DNA of 64,000 nt from Pelodera strongyloides (taxonomy: Eukaryota > Nematoda > Chromadorea > Rhabditida > Rhabditidae). The notes below the pieces were generated by a model. It was not told the DNA's origin and ran no database searches. It was given only the letters and a program-made list of their open reading frames with translations. Position 1 is the stretch's first letter; every line of letters starts with the position of its first letter. The translations under genes were made by a program, and so were the position numbers. The stretch is taken from NCBI GenBank assembly GCA_036852015.1, contig JAANDG010000009.1:62001-126000 (forward strand), in the 5' to 3' direction. Shown piece by piece: positions 21,001 to 34,000 of this stretch.

Positions 21001-22947
21001 GCCGACGAGCTAATCCGAGTTAACGTATTCACACAGAAGTTGGATAGTATTTGCTAATTGTGCAATTGGGTGAATTGAAGATTTGAAATAAAAAAGCTTA
21101 CCCTATTATGGATGATCGGCACAATCAATAGTGATACAGGCAAATTTGACTGGAGAAGGAAGTCGACAAAGTCTATGGCACTCTGTCCGCCGGCTTTTTT
21201 GTTGAGAAGGTCCTGAAACGAATAAAACGTTTTTTTATTACTTCGTATTAATATGTTCACACAATAATGATATGTTTCTGCATTTATCATACAATGTGGC
21301 TAAAGCTAGAGCTAAGATTTTTTTCTGCGACGCGACGATTATGTACCTAACCCAGGGATAGCAAGAACATCCCAATCCTTATTTGACGAGCAATAGGGAG
21401 ATAAAAAAACTTGGTGACTCTCAACGACTCGTTAATATTTGTCCAAAACTAAGCCACTGTGGTCAAGCTATAAATGTCGGTTTGAGATCAATAGATCAAA
21501 AGTGCGTCTTGAAAAATTGACAACTAACCTTGACCAGTTTCGCGACCCGTGGCCACAGTGGTCCGAGTAGCTTGCCGAAACAGAGGAGCATCACTTTCAG
21601 AGCTGCAATTTTGTACTTATGAGACTGCGACACTTTTATCCTTCTAGAATACTTAAAGAAAAGAAAACGCCGGGTAGAATATTATTTGGCAACATGGTGC
21701 CGTGCGAAGTGCGCGCAGATTTTGTGCACGCCGTAGCGTTGCCGCCTAACGCCAGCCAGGTACGCATTGAATGGAATATTTTTCCACACCTCTTTCTATT
21801 GTGTCATGTCATCGACCGCCATAGTGTCACTTTGGTTGAACAACCTTTCCTTTGTGATAATTGATGATTGAATAACCTACCTAAGTATATCGATTGACAG
21901 ACGGATTCCCGAACGATTCGATTCGTGGATACTGTAGCCGAGTGACCTCTATCAGTGACCGACACACTGCCCTGTCGTCCAGTCACATCTGAATGTAATG
22001 TAGAGTCATAATGTGTCACATCATGTCAGGGTCAGAAGGTGTCAAGGCTGTCATATTGTGTATATTTTTCTCGCCCCTGTGGATAAGACTTACGAAGCTT
22101 TGATCGCTTTATTTCAACCACCCTTGAATAAAAGCTTATCTGGTTATCTGGAAATAAACAACTGTTATTATTGCTCGCGTAACATACATATTTATTTACA
22201 AACAACCAACCGTGTGATTGTGCCCTTATGAAAGTGGTTGCCAGCGTTGAGGTGGAGGACACGGCTGTCACCTGCTAAACAAGCGTGAAATACTTGGACA
22301 ATAATTTTAACAGCACCCGTAATATTAAAGAGAAGAGCTCTCTTACTTCCTCTCTCTGAAAGGATCGCAGTCACGCCAAAATCATCATTTTGCTTCGAGT
22401 TTAATTGTATTTAGTAAAGAATAAAGAAAAATACTTTACCAAAACCGAAGAATTTGAATTCCAATTCAGGGGGTGAACAAGTAGAAAAGTAGTTCTACTT
22501 AACTACCGCGGGATTATGAAACGTGTAGTGATATGCCTGCAGACCAGACCCTTGCAGTATATGTAAAGATATAATATGCAGATATTTGCCGAAATAATTT
22601 GCATACTCCCGATCGGGAAGCAGCTCTATGTACACGTTTCGTGATCCTGCGGTAGCTAAGTAGAACTACTTTTCTACTTGTTCACTCCCTGAGTTGGAAT
22701 TCAAATTATTCGGTTTTGGTAAAGTATTTTTTTTCTTTATTCTTTACTAAATTCAAGTAAACTCGAAGCAAAATGATGATTTTGGCGTGACTGCGTAGTA
22801 ACTGTCTCTTCTCCTACTTTCTCTCTCTACCTCTCTCTCCCTTTCTCTTACTTAATAACTCTCTCTTACTTTCTCTCTCTATGTATTTCAATCATTCTGT
22901 TTATATCTCTCTTCCTAACTTCCACCCTCTCTCTATCTCTCTCTCTC

Positions 22948-22984
<37 letters not shown>

Positions 22985-25900
22985 AACTTTCTTAATTTCC
23001 CTTTCTATCCGCGAAAAGTTAAAATCCTTACTGATTGTTTTCCAAGCGGTGGCGAAACAGCATTTTGCATGATGTTCAGACAAAACAAGAGGTCTTTCGT
23101 TTGAAAAACTGATGCCTCTGAAAATTGGGAACTTTCTACAGTTCTTATTTATTTTCTTCGAGTTTACAATACACATCGAGTCCCCAGTAAAGTGATACGG
23201 CACCTGGTTCTTGAAACGAAGGTGAGGCAAGTGCTTCATCGATTGCCCCCTCTCATCGAAATTAAAATTAGCATAAACTAACCTTTTCCTGGGGTCGACG
23301 CTCGGAGGAAGAGTGGTATGAGGACATGACAAAGAATTGGTTCCAGCCTATCGGCTGAGACACCCATTCCCTCGTTCGAGCAAACGAACTCAAGCGAGAA
23401 GGCCAGCTGAAAGGACTAGTCTTACAACTTGGCTTAAGCGTATGTTTAAGCTTAAGCTGCTGGTTGCACTTGTTTGTGTCGGACTACAATTATTATCAAT
23501 GTGTGTCATATCGCGTCAACGTGTGTCACATTGGGTCAAGGTTGTCATATTGTGCCCTTGTTGCCATGTTGTGTCATAGTGTGTCATTATACGTTTGCCA
23601 AATGCGACATGTCTTTAAAGTAGTCATATTGTGTCAATGTGTCTTATGTTCTGTCATTGTGTGTCATATCGTGCCACTACATGCCGTAACATGTCAGCAC
23701 CAAAATGTGTCATTGTGCTGCAGTCGGTCGAGCTTGTCCATTGTGCAATATGTTTCATGCAGTATCAATGTGTCGTTTTGATGCGATTGGATGTGTCAAG
23801 ACGTGTCAATCCGTGTCAAAGAACTGGCTCACCTGTCCCAGTGTTTGCATAAGTATAGTTGTGAGGCGCAATGTTGCCTGCGCAAAATTACTCGGCGGCG
23901 CTTGCGGGTGGAGAATAGTCGGTCCATTGATGCTACTCGTTGTCTCGTCACCCGACTCGCCCACCATTATACGAAGACACATTTGGGTAGTGGTCTAAAA
24001 TATGATATGAGAACTCGTCCCCAGTTGCCATCCGGTGGCTAGATTCACCACTCAGAATATTCCCTGGGGAAGGAAAATAGCATTCGAAAGTAAGAGTCAC
24101 AGGGGAAAAGACTTTTTCTCTTGGGGAATTCAGTGGTGAATTTGGCCTCTGTCTAATAGGGAACAAGATGTTAAAGGGATAGGTTCATCTCAAATCACCT
24201 CTATTTTTATTGTTTTTATTGATAACAAAGCAAGTATCATTCACAATGAAAATTAAATCAATCACAGAACAATACGCCTCGAAGAAGAAGCTTCCTTTAT
24301 TGGAAGCTAGTTGATCGGAAGCCAAAATCTAAACTCAAAAACTAGTACCGTACACTGGCAATTAGCGGGCTAATGGCAAATAGCCAAGAGCGAATTAAAT
24401 GATACTACACGGGAAATAATGACCTGCCGAGTGTAGTTTGTAACTTGGCGAATTGCCATTAGCCCGCTCGATCTGTGTACGGTATTAGTTTTTGAGTTTA
24501 GATTTTGGCTTCCGATCAACTAGCTTCCAATAAAGGAAGCTTCTTCTGCGAGTCGTATTGTTCTGTGATTGATTTAATTTTCATTGTGAATGATATTTGT
24601 GCTATTATCAATAAAAACAATAAAAAGAGGGGTGATTTGAGATGAACCTATCCCTTTAAAATGCTGCATTATGGCGTTGAAGCTGGTCGACAGCATCATT
24701 TGCCTGTGGCAAAACGCTGTTCAGTGAAATCTTTCAAGCAACCAATATTCTCCGGTCCTCAACCGCGTTTGCCCCTTATTTTGGTGCGTTGCGCGGTTGG
24801 CCGGGGGTGTCCTGCGCTGTACAGGAGTTCCCCGAGGCACCGCGTACCTATCCGCGTATTTTGCAACTAGCAACGAAACTCAAGAGTTGCGCGCGGCAAC
24901 AGTTTGGGGGTGTTTCCCGCAAAAGAATTTGATGCGCGCCGCAAAAGTTTTTTCAACGCCTCCGGTTGCCGTTTTGGTGCGGGAAACACCCCCAAACTGT
25001 TGCGGGAAACACCCCCAAAACGTTGCCGAAATGGTGCGGAAACGGTGCGGGAAAAGTAGCAACCGCAAAAAGAAAGCAGCGTGTTGGATTTGAACCTAAC
25101 AGTCTAGTTAGGTACTTTCTCTAAACAGCGCCTTAGACCACTCGGCCACACAACACATGTGAGACCAGTGCTTGCGGAAAAATAGTAGTACAACAACTGC
25201 ACTTACGGCAGATCCTCCGAGCGCTTTCAAAAACGTTGCCGAAAAGGTGCGGAAATGGTGCGGGGCGCAAGTTGCGCCCCGCACCATTTTTCGCACCGTT
25301 TCCGCACCTTTTCGGGAAACACTTTGCGCGCCATTTCTATTCCGCGCGCATTTTGTTTCCCATTCCTTTGCGGCGCGCATTTTGTTTCCCGAAATGGTGC
25401 GGCGCGCAACTCATCGGCTCTCAGTGACGCGGCTGGGGGCGCCCTGCGCGGTACACGGCTGGCCACGTCCTCACTCCAAACTGCGCGGAATTTTCGGGGT
25501 GCGCGATGCGCTGCGCACGTGGGAACATAGTTCAGGCACACCCTTTGGGATAATATTGGAGTAAGTTGGTTTGTATATATGTCTTACCTTTAGCGGGTGT
25601 AGATGCGCGATATACGGGAATGCCGATAGCGTATCGCACAATCCCGTAAGCCAGGCGGACAGCGCGGCCCAGTTCACTCGCCGTTTAATAGCCGACCGTT
25701 TTGCCAACTTGCTGATCGTCTTGTCCAGACTGGAATTTTATTTGAAATCTTATTGTATAAATATACAAAGTTTGTCTGTCAGTTTCAGTGTGGGTGTTTA
25801 CGTGACGCTGAAACTGCGAAAACGAAATGTTATTCACGAATTACACAGCCTTTGTGTGCATCAAAACAGCTTCGGAATTGGAGTAGTGAGAGATTGGTTT

Positions 25901-26116
25901 TATATCGGGTTATGACAGCGGTAAGCTATTGGTATCGGTAAGCTAGCGGGCTATCCGTAGTAGTATGTAAGATGCAAATTTTCAAAAAAACTAACCGTCT
26001 CAAAACAATATTGAGCGCCGATCGATTGCTTTCGATAGACCAATCGGTCACTGGGAGCACTTGAGCGAAATACCTAAAAAAATTGCAAATCTGAAATCTA
26101 TGTCTCTATCTCTTTC

Positions 26117-26161
<45 letters not shown>

Positions 26162-28072
26162 AATATACCTATCTCTCTCTCCCACATTCCTTTGGGCAAT
26201 TAATGGATGATTTGTACCGTTTCTAGATAATCTAAAAAATTCTGAAGAAAAATATAAATTCTCTAAAAATAAACAAAACTGTAGTCTTTCCGGAAGCGCA
26301 TAAGTATAAATATAAATATTAATAAGAACATACTTCTGTAATCCTTGGCAGGACATCGTGTTCAGATCGTATGGGGCAATTTTCAGTAGAGCGAGAGCAA
26401 TTTCGCTGAGTTTCTGCAATTGCAGCTTATAGTAAATTACAGCGTAATTATACATCAAAGTACGGTAGACTACAGTAACAGTATTAATAGTATTCGAGAG
26501 ATTGTCGATTTAGCACCACATGAATTGTCAACAAAATAAAGAAAAATTGTATATTTAAAGTTCTGAAGGGTCGGAAACGTGAAAAAATCTCGGATTTAAA
26601 GCAAACTACCGGCCGGTTTTTGAAACACATCGAGTACACCTGCATTCTTATGCCGCTTATGCAAGCGACCTAGCGAACATAAATTAGAATAAAAAATCGA
26701 GCTAAATTCGAGCGAATTTGCATAAATACGTAAGAATTCAGCTATCCACGAGTCAAAAAAGACGCGCAAAAATGGGCCCTTCCTCCAGCCGGGGGAACCC
26801 CCCTTCCGCCCGCATCGCAGATGGTTATTGTACCCCTGGGGTATCTAAGTCTCTGCCTTTTCACACTCTTTAATTTTGTTTTACAATGACGATCCCGTGT
26901 CTCTCACTAAGCAATGCACTCTTATCTGGACGAAGGGTACACACACATTTAGTATATCTTGACCTCAGTCCACGATACGTTTCAAAAACCGGCCAGCATT
27001 TCGCTTTAACTTTTCTTTCGAATTAAATAACTAACCACGTGGCATCGATGATCCAACAGTTCGGGAATCTTTGCGTGTTCTAAAGACGCGGCCAATTTGT
27101 TCAGTTCCTTCAAACGACAGCCGGCCGTTTCGATGAAAGTTGCAGCTGAAAGCAAAGATTAAAGCGGAACAGCAGGTGGTTTGCGAAAAGTATTGTGTAT
27201 TGCACAACTTTATTATGCGCAAATGTATGTGCTTAATACGGTCACCTATAAATGATTATTTAAATACAATATATAATACACGGAAATCCTATTGTCCACA
27301 GGACCCTTTGCAAACCACTTGCCATACCGCTTTAAATGACTTTAGTTAGGCAGCTCTTCCGGATGGACACCCGCCATTTAATGGTAGCTGAATCGTATTT
27401 GTAAAGTTTTGTACCGTACCCAATGAGAGCAGCACATCCCTCGGTCTACGGTAGCTCTCCTTCTGTTGTTCTTCGACGTCGGCCGTCTCCCATGCAACTG
27501 CAGTAGATTTCTTCTCTCGCCTGGAATAATGCTTTATTTGTTCCCTACTTGTCCCTACTTTTATTGGAATTATAATTTGCTCAAGATGATTAAGATTATG
27601 GCCATTCAATTGCTCACGAACATTTTTCATCACATCGATGCGCACGGTATAAATCTATAAATATAAATCCTTTTTCGCAACTCTCCATAATGAGCGAAAC
27701 CTTAGAAAATTATTTTTGTAAGATACGTGCAGACGTTTCAAATAAGTATACATAATTTCGAATTTTGAACCGATGTATTAGAAAGTCGCCTCAGGCGGTG
27801 ATAGCCGTTTTGGTTCAAATAAACGCGCATAAATATTGTAGAATTGTCGAATATGGCATTTGTTACTGATTTAAATCATCGGATGCATACCTTAATTGTT
27901 TCATAGTGGACACAACACATTAAATAAGCGAATAACTCACAAGTGATATGATTTTGCAGTAGTTTCCTCTTCATTGGTTGTTGGTGGATCGAAAAACTGC
28001 GGCGAGTCGGCGATGAAAGATTTTCCCCGTTCTGACACTGTGTTCACAAGATCGAAAGTGCGTTGAGGCCCT
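18008..28072 (-). CDS. UNC80: UNC80 C-terminal exons 67-84 and stop
   Basis: Exons: 28072-27941, 27520-27420, 27145-27036, 26413-26334, 26073-25996, 25729-25588, 23994-23833, 23406-23283, 22355-22272, 21602-21529, 21212-21102, 20695-20550, 20288-20203, 19963-19824, 19424-19284, 19042-18847, 18648-18541, 18087-18008. Pieces: SYRRPRDVLL, GCRLKELNKLAASLEHA, IALALLKIAPYDLNTMS, VLPVTDWSIE, LRLTTILMQTLGQ, ILCHVLIPLFLRA, GAVKIIVQVFHACLA, LKVMLLCFGKLLG, AIDFVDFLLQSNLPVSLLIV, ELTQLKEEFANKPL. The last five exons are Ser/Thr/Arg-rich and disordered, as in vertebrate UNC80, ending FVSFSTPKSARKEEELFEIV then EQHHLV. The split codons at 23,283/22,355, 22,272/21,602, 20,550/20,288 and 20,203/19,963 all join in frame. 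The 27,420 donor is a best guess. Confidence 0.88.
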
Positions 28073-31000
28073 CTGAAAGTAGTTTTAAAGTGATATTGTA
28101 CGTGGTTTGTGAAGTGCATAGTGGATGACCGCATTCCTACTGTTCCATCCTGTGCTGGAAATGCACAGAGACCTTGCACAGAGACCTTAGATACCTTAGA
28201 GCATCTAAGGTATCTAAGGTACAACACGTGCGTGCAGTTATTAATTTTCGAAAACACAAGCTAAATTGAGCATTCAACTAAAACGAAAATCTGATATTAG
28301 TCCCTACTATTGCTGTTCTTTCTTATTTTACTAGATTTATGATTCTTTAATATTTCTTTTCAGTTGCGGGTAATACCGCAAAATTCTTTTTTTTTCCGAT
28401 ATTTACTTCTTATTTTTTGTTGTCTATCATCTTTATTCATTACATTCGAAGCGGAAAGTCTACCTACCCAGTTTATAAGTCACCCTAAACTATAAGCCGC
28501 AAAACGAACGGCCCTAGGAAGAACCGAACCTGGCTAGCATATCGCAGCTGTTGATCAGCGCCTTCATCTCGACGCAAAGTGTCGTGTAGAGCTGCACTTC
28601 GGCCTTCACTGCACTGAGACTGTTATTCTCATCTAGGGTCTCCTCCTCAGCCCTTCGCATGATATGTGGAAGGAGGGACTGCATCACCAACTGAAAAGAA
28701 TCCCGTCATCAAACTGAGGAAAGTTTTTCAGACTTTGGACTGCTCTGAATGGGCACTCTGTGGCGCAACTGTGGCGCACCTGCTTTTCCGCGACGTCAAA
28801 CATAAACTACTAGATTTTTAGGCAGTTTGCCAAGAAATAACCAAATCTACGATGGTTGTAAAGGTAATTCAAAAATTCAAAGTAGTTGCAAGAATAATCA
28901 AGATTCGAAGAGTACACAAGCAGCTAACTCCCTTACCAGCATATGATAGCTTCGCTTGCTTTCGGGAGCAAACGCACATACGCATATACACGACGCCAGC
29001 GCATCTGTCGTCACGCAGAACGTATTTGGATCGTCTCGGTAGCATAGATCGAGGGCCTATATAAAGAAAAAGTTATCATTCTAAACCTTACACCTTACAC
29101 TACACGGTCAGTGCGTATGCAGTGTACATGTGCACCACATCGCAAACATTTATGTAAAGCTTACTCTAGCACGAGAATGCACAATATAATAATCATACTA
29201 GCACAGATACAGATACTCATAAATCACATATTCATAGTCGGGTTTCCGAAACTATGCAATACTCATAAATCACATATTCATAGTCGGGTTTCCGAAACTA
29301 TGCATAACCCTCAAGCTAAGAGTAAAATAGTTTACAAATATAAAGAAAAAGTTATCATTCTAAACCTTACACCTTACATTACACGGTCAGTGCGTATGCA
29401 GTGTACATGTGTACCACATCGCACCCCCACCTATATTTACAATACCTTTAGCGGTTTCGCGTACGGTACAAGTCCAAGAATATCCAGAGGATCCGAACCA
29501 TCGGCTAGTTTCTCCATCGCCTTCAGAAGGTTGAACCAGTACTGAAAAATTATCAATGGTGGATCAACCAAGAGACAATGTGCTACACTACGTATACAAG
29601 GTTTACGTCAGTAAGTTCAAGGCCCACGTAGATAAGGCTAACGTTTCTCACCTTTCTCTATTTTTTTCTCTCTCTTTTTTTCTTTTTCTCTTTCTCTTTT
29701 TCTCATTTTTTATGATCAAATTGTTTACTTGTTGATCAAAATTTAATATCGAATTTAACACCAACCTTTGCTTTGACCTTCATCGGGTTAATCTCAAAGT
29801 CATTGTTGTTATTGTCCAAAATCGACGCGACGGAGCCGCACATTTGCAGCAGAAACGGCTTGCGGTGTAGTGTGTGAAACTGCGCGCAAAGGAACTCGAC
29901 AACACCACAGAACACTCGGTTGGTTTGCCGCTGGGAGTAGCATCGGAGCAGTGTAGGCATGATCAGAAAGAAGCCCTGCGATTGAGGGCAAATGGTAAAA
30001 TCTTGCTGCGCAGGTGGTAGGTGGTACAATGGCAACCGTCTAGTTTTTTACCTATACAACCAAGGTTCCAATCTTGTACGTTACCAATGGGTATCGAACC
30101 TGTGAATTTAACATAGGCAGCCAAGTGCACCTTTAGATATACGAGCGGAATCCATATAAATGAATAATAAAAAGAAATAAAGTAGAAACCTGGGAGGCAA
30201 ACAACGTGTTGAAATGTATCGACATTGCAATATAAGTAGCCGCGCATCTTCGAAGGATAAGCACGTCCTCGCAGTGCATTATCATGATACCTAAATCAGC
30301 TTAGGGTTAACATTTAATATTCTGACCAAGGATGTCGCCGCCTTGTGGCATCATATACCAACAGCTCGAATTTTATGTAGATACACCAGCACTGCCCTTA
30401 TGGCGGTTACAAACTACGGGACGCCTCGAGTATTGTGATTTGGTTCGCTGGGTTTGCGTCGCACAGACCTCCCAATAAATAATGGGCATTGCTTCCCGCT
30501 CAATTTTTATCAATGATCACAAAGAAAAATTATGTTCACCAATACGTTAAAGCGAAATGCCAGCCCCTTTGGAAAATTTGCATATGGATAAGCAAATCCT
30601 ATGTATCCTATGCTAATTTTGTACGATCGTACACGGCAATCGTACAAAATTAGCATAGGATACATAGGATTTGCTTATCATATGCAAATTTACCAAAGGG
30701 TCTAACATTTCGCTTTAAAGGCTATTTTGTGGCAGAAAAAAACTTTAAGAAAACAATTCGACCACCAACCATTCACCACGTTGATAAATAGATGCAGATC
30801 AGCGAACATGAATGCATTCTCCATCTTTTCGAACATGTCGCTCATTAGCTGAAAAATTACAGATGAATTACGTCTTTATTACAGTAACTATGAAACCAGA
30901 GAGACGGGTCTCCGTTTTCGATTTCAATTGGCATTCCTTGGTAGGTTAAGTTTCGGGCACACTGTCGGCAAATGGCCTCTACGTGTTTGAAATCTTGAAA

Positions 31001-34000
31001 GATGTCGAGCTTGAATGTCTCCAAAATGGTAGAAACTATAAACCATTTGGTGACTAACTTACAACGGTTACCGACGTTTCGGAGCTCTCGATGGTACCGG
31101 CTGTTCAATTTGACTATATGCAACCTTATGCGAGAAACTTCATACCTTGGCCCACACGAATTTGTGTAGCGCATCAATTGCTTTCAGCTGTCCTCCACCC
31201 TGACCATGGTACATTCCGAAGCAGGATTCCAGACTTTTACGTGGGAACGATGGTAGGTGGGTGAGCTCGTCGTGTAGGAAGAAGATACGTTGCACGATCT
31301 GAATAATATCAGAGTAGGGCACGTTTCTGTGCTAAACACCTTTTTCAATATTGTTTTTTTTTGCCAAACAACTTACATACAGGTTGATTAGTATGGCGAC
31401 AAGAAATGGAATTTATGGGGTTTGCATTGCAAGTATGCTGAAAATTTACCATTTTCAAATTACACGATAATATTTTTTAATTTTCCATATTATGTATGCA
31501 GATTTCGTGTAAAAATACAGTATTATTGACAAAATCACGCAGATTATTGGCATATTGCAGGGATGGGGTCAGCTCAGATCACCCTACACTTTATCTCCTG
31601 GTAAACTCTGTTTTAAGCAAAATACACTGAGCAAACAGTGTGCTTCAGCAAATTAACTTATAGCGGATTCATGTTTTGGCTGTCGATCGATTTCCCAATT
31701 TTTCTCAAATGATGAAACTATCAATAAACAAATGCATGGTTAGCTCGTCAATCATCTTGACCTAATTGGACCTTGAATTGAATATAAAGTGAATAAAAAA
31801 GCTCACCACATGTTGCGGAGAGTACTGTAGTATGTTGTGGGTGAGTAGCACCTTCCCAACGTCAATAAACTTGTGTGCAAACGCCGACGCGCGCATCTTA
31901 TTCATAGCTTCCTCGGGATCGAGCTGCACCAACGCCAGCTGAGGATAGAACGAGCGGTGGAAGAAGTAGAAGTCACTAAAAAGCTTAAAGTTAGCACTGT
32001 ATTTCAGGTTCGTACTGGTCTACAGAAGAGTGAGATCCGGAGATCTACGGGGACCCATCCTTGCTACGGAATGGGTTACCAGACCCGCTCACAGTTCACA
32101 GAGGTCACACCTTCCCAACATTTCACACAGTCGGTACAACGAGCAGCGTACGGGGGATTGAACCCGCGGCCTTCGTGATGAGCAAGATGCTAACAACTAC
32201 TACACCGCCGACCGGTTCTCGCTGTCTTAGCGATCGTGTACTCACCGAACATAGCTGCTCGGGAAATGAATCGTGCCCGTCTTGGCATCCGTTAGGAAAT
32301 ACGTGTGCGTGTCTTCCTCAATGTTGAAGAACCTAAACGAGAAACTGAATATATTCAGTTGTCATGGTGCACATCGTAAATACCTCTATAATCTGGATGC
32401 TGTATTTCTTCAACTGTAAGCAATTAGTTGGCAGTATTTTATTTTATATTTAAAGTATTATATTTAAACTAGTGAGGACTTGACGACTTGATGGGCTTGA
32501 CCTGATCCACTATTATTATTATGCTGGTGTCGTTGTTACTAAGTTACAATATGTAAATCATTCAACTAAATCATTCAACCGTACTCTAAGCTGTCGGTGA
32601 GGATCTGTTGGAATTGCGTGTCTTCGTGAACGGGAAATTGCGACGGAATCCCGCCCATTCCACTATCTGGACCATGTACGATAATCTTCTTGGCGGAAGG
32701 CACATTGGCCGTGATCATCAGTGCTTGCTAAAAATTGGGGTATTTGACTTCTTATTAGCAGCGGGTAAGCTACGCTGGGAAATTACACACTAGAAACATA
32801 GTCGATGATGAAAATAAATAGAATGGAAGCTAGAAAATCCATTGGACACTGAAAACTAGAAAACATATGCTAGGAAATAGAAATCGCTGGAAACTGGAAA
32901 AAAATGTAAGTCAGGTAAAACAGGTAAGTTGTGTGACGTGTTATTTATTTGGAAACAAAATTGGGTATGGACGTCTGGAAATCAGAACTTATGTGTGTTT
33001 TATTTTTAGCTTTTACATTCATCATTTGTCCTCCCATTTTCTAGATATCAATAATTGGGTAAACTCACATCGCACTGTTCTTTCTTGAGTGTCTGCTTCA
33101 GATCTTTGAAGTAGAGCCCATTCACGTGTGGTGCCAAGAGCCACAGCAGTGATAGAGCCATTCCTAAACAAAACTGTAAAAATCAATCAATAACTTACCG
33201 AATAATAGGCCGAAAACTATAAAAATCGATACATAAGAATGTAGAAAATGTCCATCGAAGCTGTGCACCATGATTGCGCCAAGAGCTGCGTTTCTGTCAT
33301 ATTAGGCGCGCGGCGTTAGCGCGGCGGTAGCACGGCGACAGCACCGCATGTGTCATAGCGCGGCAATAGCGCGGCGATCAATGTACCACGATATTTCCAC
33401 GCGGCTCTTTTTGGGCCCAGATACGCCGAACTCGCGCGATGTTCATAATTCGATTTGTCTCACCTAGAGCTTTGTCGCCGCCTTCGCACGACTGTCGAAC
33501 ATAGTGCATGACGAAACCAAACTAAAAGAGGAAATGATGGACAAAACTACGAACAACAGATTCCAGAAACTTACAGAAACCATCTGGCGACGGTTTCTGC
33601 TTTTTTGGTGGTCCAAGCCGTTTGGAGATCACTTAGGAACGACTTGGCGACTAATTTCGATAGAAAACTGCGGTAACTCGTCACCAACTGGTCTTTAAGC
33701 GGTTGCGAAATGGTTTTCAAATTAACGACCAGATAGTATTCAAAACTGACCAGATAGTTGAGTAGTGAATATGCAGCCTGGCTCGGAAACGGTCTGAAGC
33801 GTAAGATGACCTTTCGCAATAGAGAGAACAAATGTTCCTAAAAAAATATATTTCGGAAGTTTAATATCCATAAAATACATTATTATAGGACCCATGTTAG
33901 TGTCGTATGCTAGGACCCTTGTTAGTACTCTGAAGAGTTTCGGCATATAATTTATCACCATTTCACATATGTAAACCACGTGCATACCGTTTTGGCTAAT

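Noticed and set aside
21619..21864. Plus-strand frame ending ALPPNASQ followed by GTACGC
   Set aside because: Looks like an exon end but has no recognisable family, no partner exons, and lies in a UNC80 intron; kept only as a note.
30857..31177. Minus-strand 106-codon frame
   Set aside because: It is the intron between exons 31298-31146 and 30848-30770; no homology and composition is non-coding.
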